Source of the DNA: an uncultured Desulfuromonadales bacterium
GTDB taxonomy: Bacteria > Desulfobacterota > Desulfuromonadia > Geobacterales > Pseudopelobacteraceae
DNA length: 64,000 bases
Direction of reading: 5' to 3'
Assembly: GCA_903868145.1 (NCBI GenBank)
Contig: CAIPTY010000015.1
Span: 1-64,000, forward strand
In this document: positions 63,501-64,000 of the stretch, piece after piece
How positions within the stretch are numbered: the first letter of the stretch is position 1
Layout of the letters: the number at the start of each line of letters is the position of its first letter
Translations under genes and position numbers: made by a program
The notes under the pieces: model-generated
What the model was told of the DNA's origin: nothing
Databases searched by the model: none
The model's input: only the letters and a program-made list of their open reading frames with translations

Positions 63501-63568
63501 TCCCAGTGGCGAGCGGGGTATTCATATGGGGAATTGAGGATTGGCTGTTCGAAGAAACGGTTATTCAT
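60515..63568 (-). CDS. res: Type III-like restriction subunit (Res), helicase-nuclease
   Basis: 1017 residues from ATG 63568, which has AAGGAGG upstream. Superfamily 2 helicase: LATGAGKTTVMAML (Walker A), LNDEAHHCYR (DEAH), VSMLTEGWDTNTV and EQVIGRALRR. The C-terminal PDFIVKVDDG...LIVEIKGYR is a PD-(D/E)xK nuclease site. It forms the restriction half of the Mod-Res pair, here with the DUF4062 gene inserted between res and mod. Starts 37 bp after the oleA stop. Confidence 0.92.
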   Translation of the reverse strand: MNNRFFEQPILNSPYEYPARHWELDPSGQPTQQILDKRRRAEFITPIPKPKKRRAAPADQQGFVFDEGKGLSTKDQQYDPTSIINELRRHVDQWRTIPNPNHWQVTPETVRLLQHWRHYKFNGVKPFFCQVEAIETAIWLTEVAPNVKDGKKFIEHLANANNDANPELMRLALKLATGAGKTTVMAMLIAWQTINSVRRPTSKRFTRGFLIVAPGLTIRDRLRVLQPNDPDSYYQSREIVPSDMLDDLDRAKIVITNYHAFKLRERMELSKGGRLLLQGRGGEELNTLETEGQMLQRVMPDLMGLKNVMVLNDEAHHCYREKPALDDEDDDLTGDDRKEAEKNNEAARLWISGLEIVKRKLGIPRVIDLSATPFFLRGSGYAEGTLFPWTMSDFSLMDAIECGIVKLPRVPVADNIPGGDMPKFRNLWEHIRKRMPKKGRGKGNALDPLSIPVELQTALEALYGHYEKTYNLWEQSGIKVPPCFIVVCNNTSTSKLVYDYISGFQRENEDGSTTLENGRLALFRNFDDHGNPIPRPRTLLIDSEQLESGDALDENFRKMADDEIERFRREIIERTGDRRQAENLTDQELLREVMNTVGKRDRLGESIRCVVSVSMLTEGWDTNTVTHVLGVRAFGTQLLCEQVIGRALRRQSYDLNEDGLFNVEYADVLGIPFDFTAKPVIAPPQPPRETIHVKAVRPDRDPLEIQFPRVAGYRVELPEERLTAEFNADSVLELNPDVVGPSKTQNSGIIGESVDLNLAHLGDMRRSTLLFHVTQRLLYTKWRDPGEDAKLHLFGQLKRITKAWLDTCLVCTGGTYPAQLMYQELADMACERITAGITRALVGERPIKAMLDAYNPSGSSMYVNFNTSKKDRWETDARRCHVNWVILDSDWEAEFCRVAEAHPKVVAYVKNHNLGLEVPYRYGSETRKYLPDFIVKVDDGKGEDDLLNLIVEIKGYRLEDAKEKKSTMDVYWVPGVNNLKSYGRWAFAEFTEVYQIESDFESKVEEEFNKMIEKIVT

Positions 63569-63605
63569 GTTTATGCCTCCTTCATCCAACCCTTTGAAAG
63601 ATGTT

Positions 63606-64000
63606 CTACCATTCCATCCCCAGCATGAGGCAGTTCAGCCCGCTGCCGATCCCGAGAAAAGCCACCCGGTCGCCCGCTTCCAGGATGTCCCGCTCATCGG
63701 CAATGGCTGCCGTCAGGGGCAGGGAGACGGTGCCCATGTTGCCCAGGTATTCGTAGGTGGTGAAATCTTTTTCAGGAGGGATGTCAAGGGTCTTTAGGAT
63801 CGCGCTCTGGTGGGCGGAACCGACCTGATGGCAGACCACCTGGTCAACATCCTCCGTGCGCCAGCCGACCTGCGGAAGAAAGACCTCCCAGGTGCGTCGC
63901 CCCAGTTCGACACCGTAGTTCATGACATTGACCCCATCCGTTGACATGGACTGAACATAGCCCCCCTTGCCGTCCGGGATGATGCCCCAGAGACAGAGAC
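63606..64000 (-). CDS. oleA: OleA-like thiolase-family enzyme, cut by window edge
   Basis: Only the last ~131 residues are in the window. DQVVCHQVGSAHQ carries the active-site His and LGNMGTVSLPL the Asn of ketoacyl synthase III-type enzymes; the Cys lies beyond the edge. OleA joins two fatty acyl groups head to head, the first step of long-chain olefin synthesis. The stop at 63606 is followed directly by the island, while oleB-oleC-oleD lie at 49325-52853. Confidence 0.85.
   Translation of the reverse strand, partial: LCLWGIIPDGKGGYVQSMSTDGVNVMNYGVELGRRTWEVFLPQVGWRTEDVDQVVCHQVGSAHQSAILKTLDIPPEKDFTTYEYLGNMGTVSLPLTAAIADERDILEAGDRVAFLGIGSGLNCLMLGMEW

Noticed and set aside
52854-63605. Target-site duplication at the island borders
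   Set aside because: Sequences next to oleA and oleB share only short AAAGG-like matches, not a convincing repeat.

Overview
The window looks like a chromosomal segment of a Geobacter-type bacterium (Geobacterales, Desulfuromonadia). This is an inference from gene content: a Geobacter-style chemotaxis cluster, FlgM, bacteriohemerythrin, ResB/CcsB cytochrome c maturation, a UbiA/UbiD/UbiX trio, an ole long-chain olefin operon, paired M16 peptidases and many exported proteins. No rRNA, tRNA or CRISPR array was found.

Layout. 1-8979 (minus) is a chemotaxis region: cheR (cut by the edge), cheA, cheY, a STAS protein, a soluble receptor-like protein, a response regulator, a beta-barrel-like protein, a methyl-accepting receptor and cheW. 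8980-9562 is non-coding and carries a 7-bp tandem repeat. 9563-10141 is a hicAB toxin-antitoxin pair whose toxin is frameshifted. 10217-19672 is mostly housekeeping on the plus strand: miaA, ndk (minus), two M16 peptidases, hemerythrin, flgM, an epimerase, a HhH DNA glycosylase, folK, a YHS protein, transaldolase and a response regulator/kinase.

19710-35361 (minus) is the most unusual part: about 15 kb of co-directional genes, mostly for exported proteins. They include two unrelated histidine decarboxylases, one pyruvoyl-type with a Sec or lipoprotein signal and one PLP-type with a Tat signal. With them are a phospholipase B-like lipoprotein, an acid-sphingomyelinase-like lipoprotein, a histidine-phosphatase-like lipoprotein, two Tat metallophosphoesterases, a truncated phospholipase D, PreA, two membrane proteins, a DNA methyltransferase remnant and a small RiPP-precursor-like protein at the head. 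Directly upstream lie a hybrid histidine kinase and a sigma-54 activator (35566-39374). Between activator and cluster are a candidate -24/-12 promoter and three TGTCC-N6-GGACA palindromes. I read this as one regulated, envelope-directed unit whose purpose is unknown.

39635-46841 (minus) holds ccsB-resB, a small Cys-rich exported protein, a pentameric ligand-gated ion channel homologue and the ubiD-ubiA-ubiX trio, followed by a duplicated scrap of the ubiX 3' end. 46985-49234 holds a lipoprotein and glgA.

49325-64000 (minus) is an ole operon (oleA, oleB, oleC, oleD) split by a ~10.7 kb island between oleA and oleB. The island encodes a type III-like restriction-modification pair (Res, Mod), a DUF4062/ATPase-like HTH protein, an IS200-type transposase with REP-like hairpin arrays, and a UvrD-type helicase with a RelE-like N-terminal domain.
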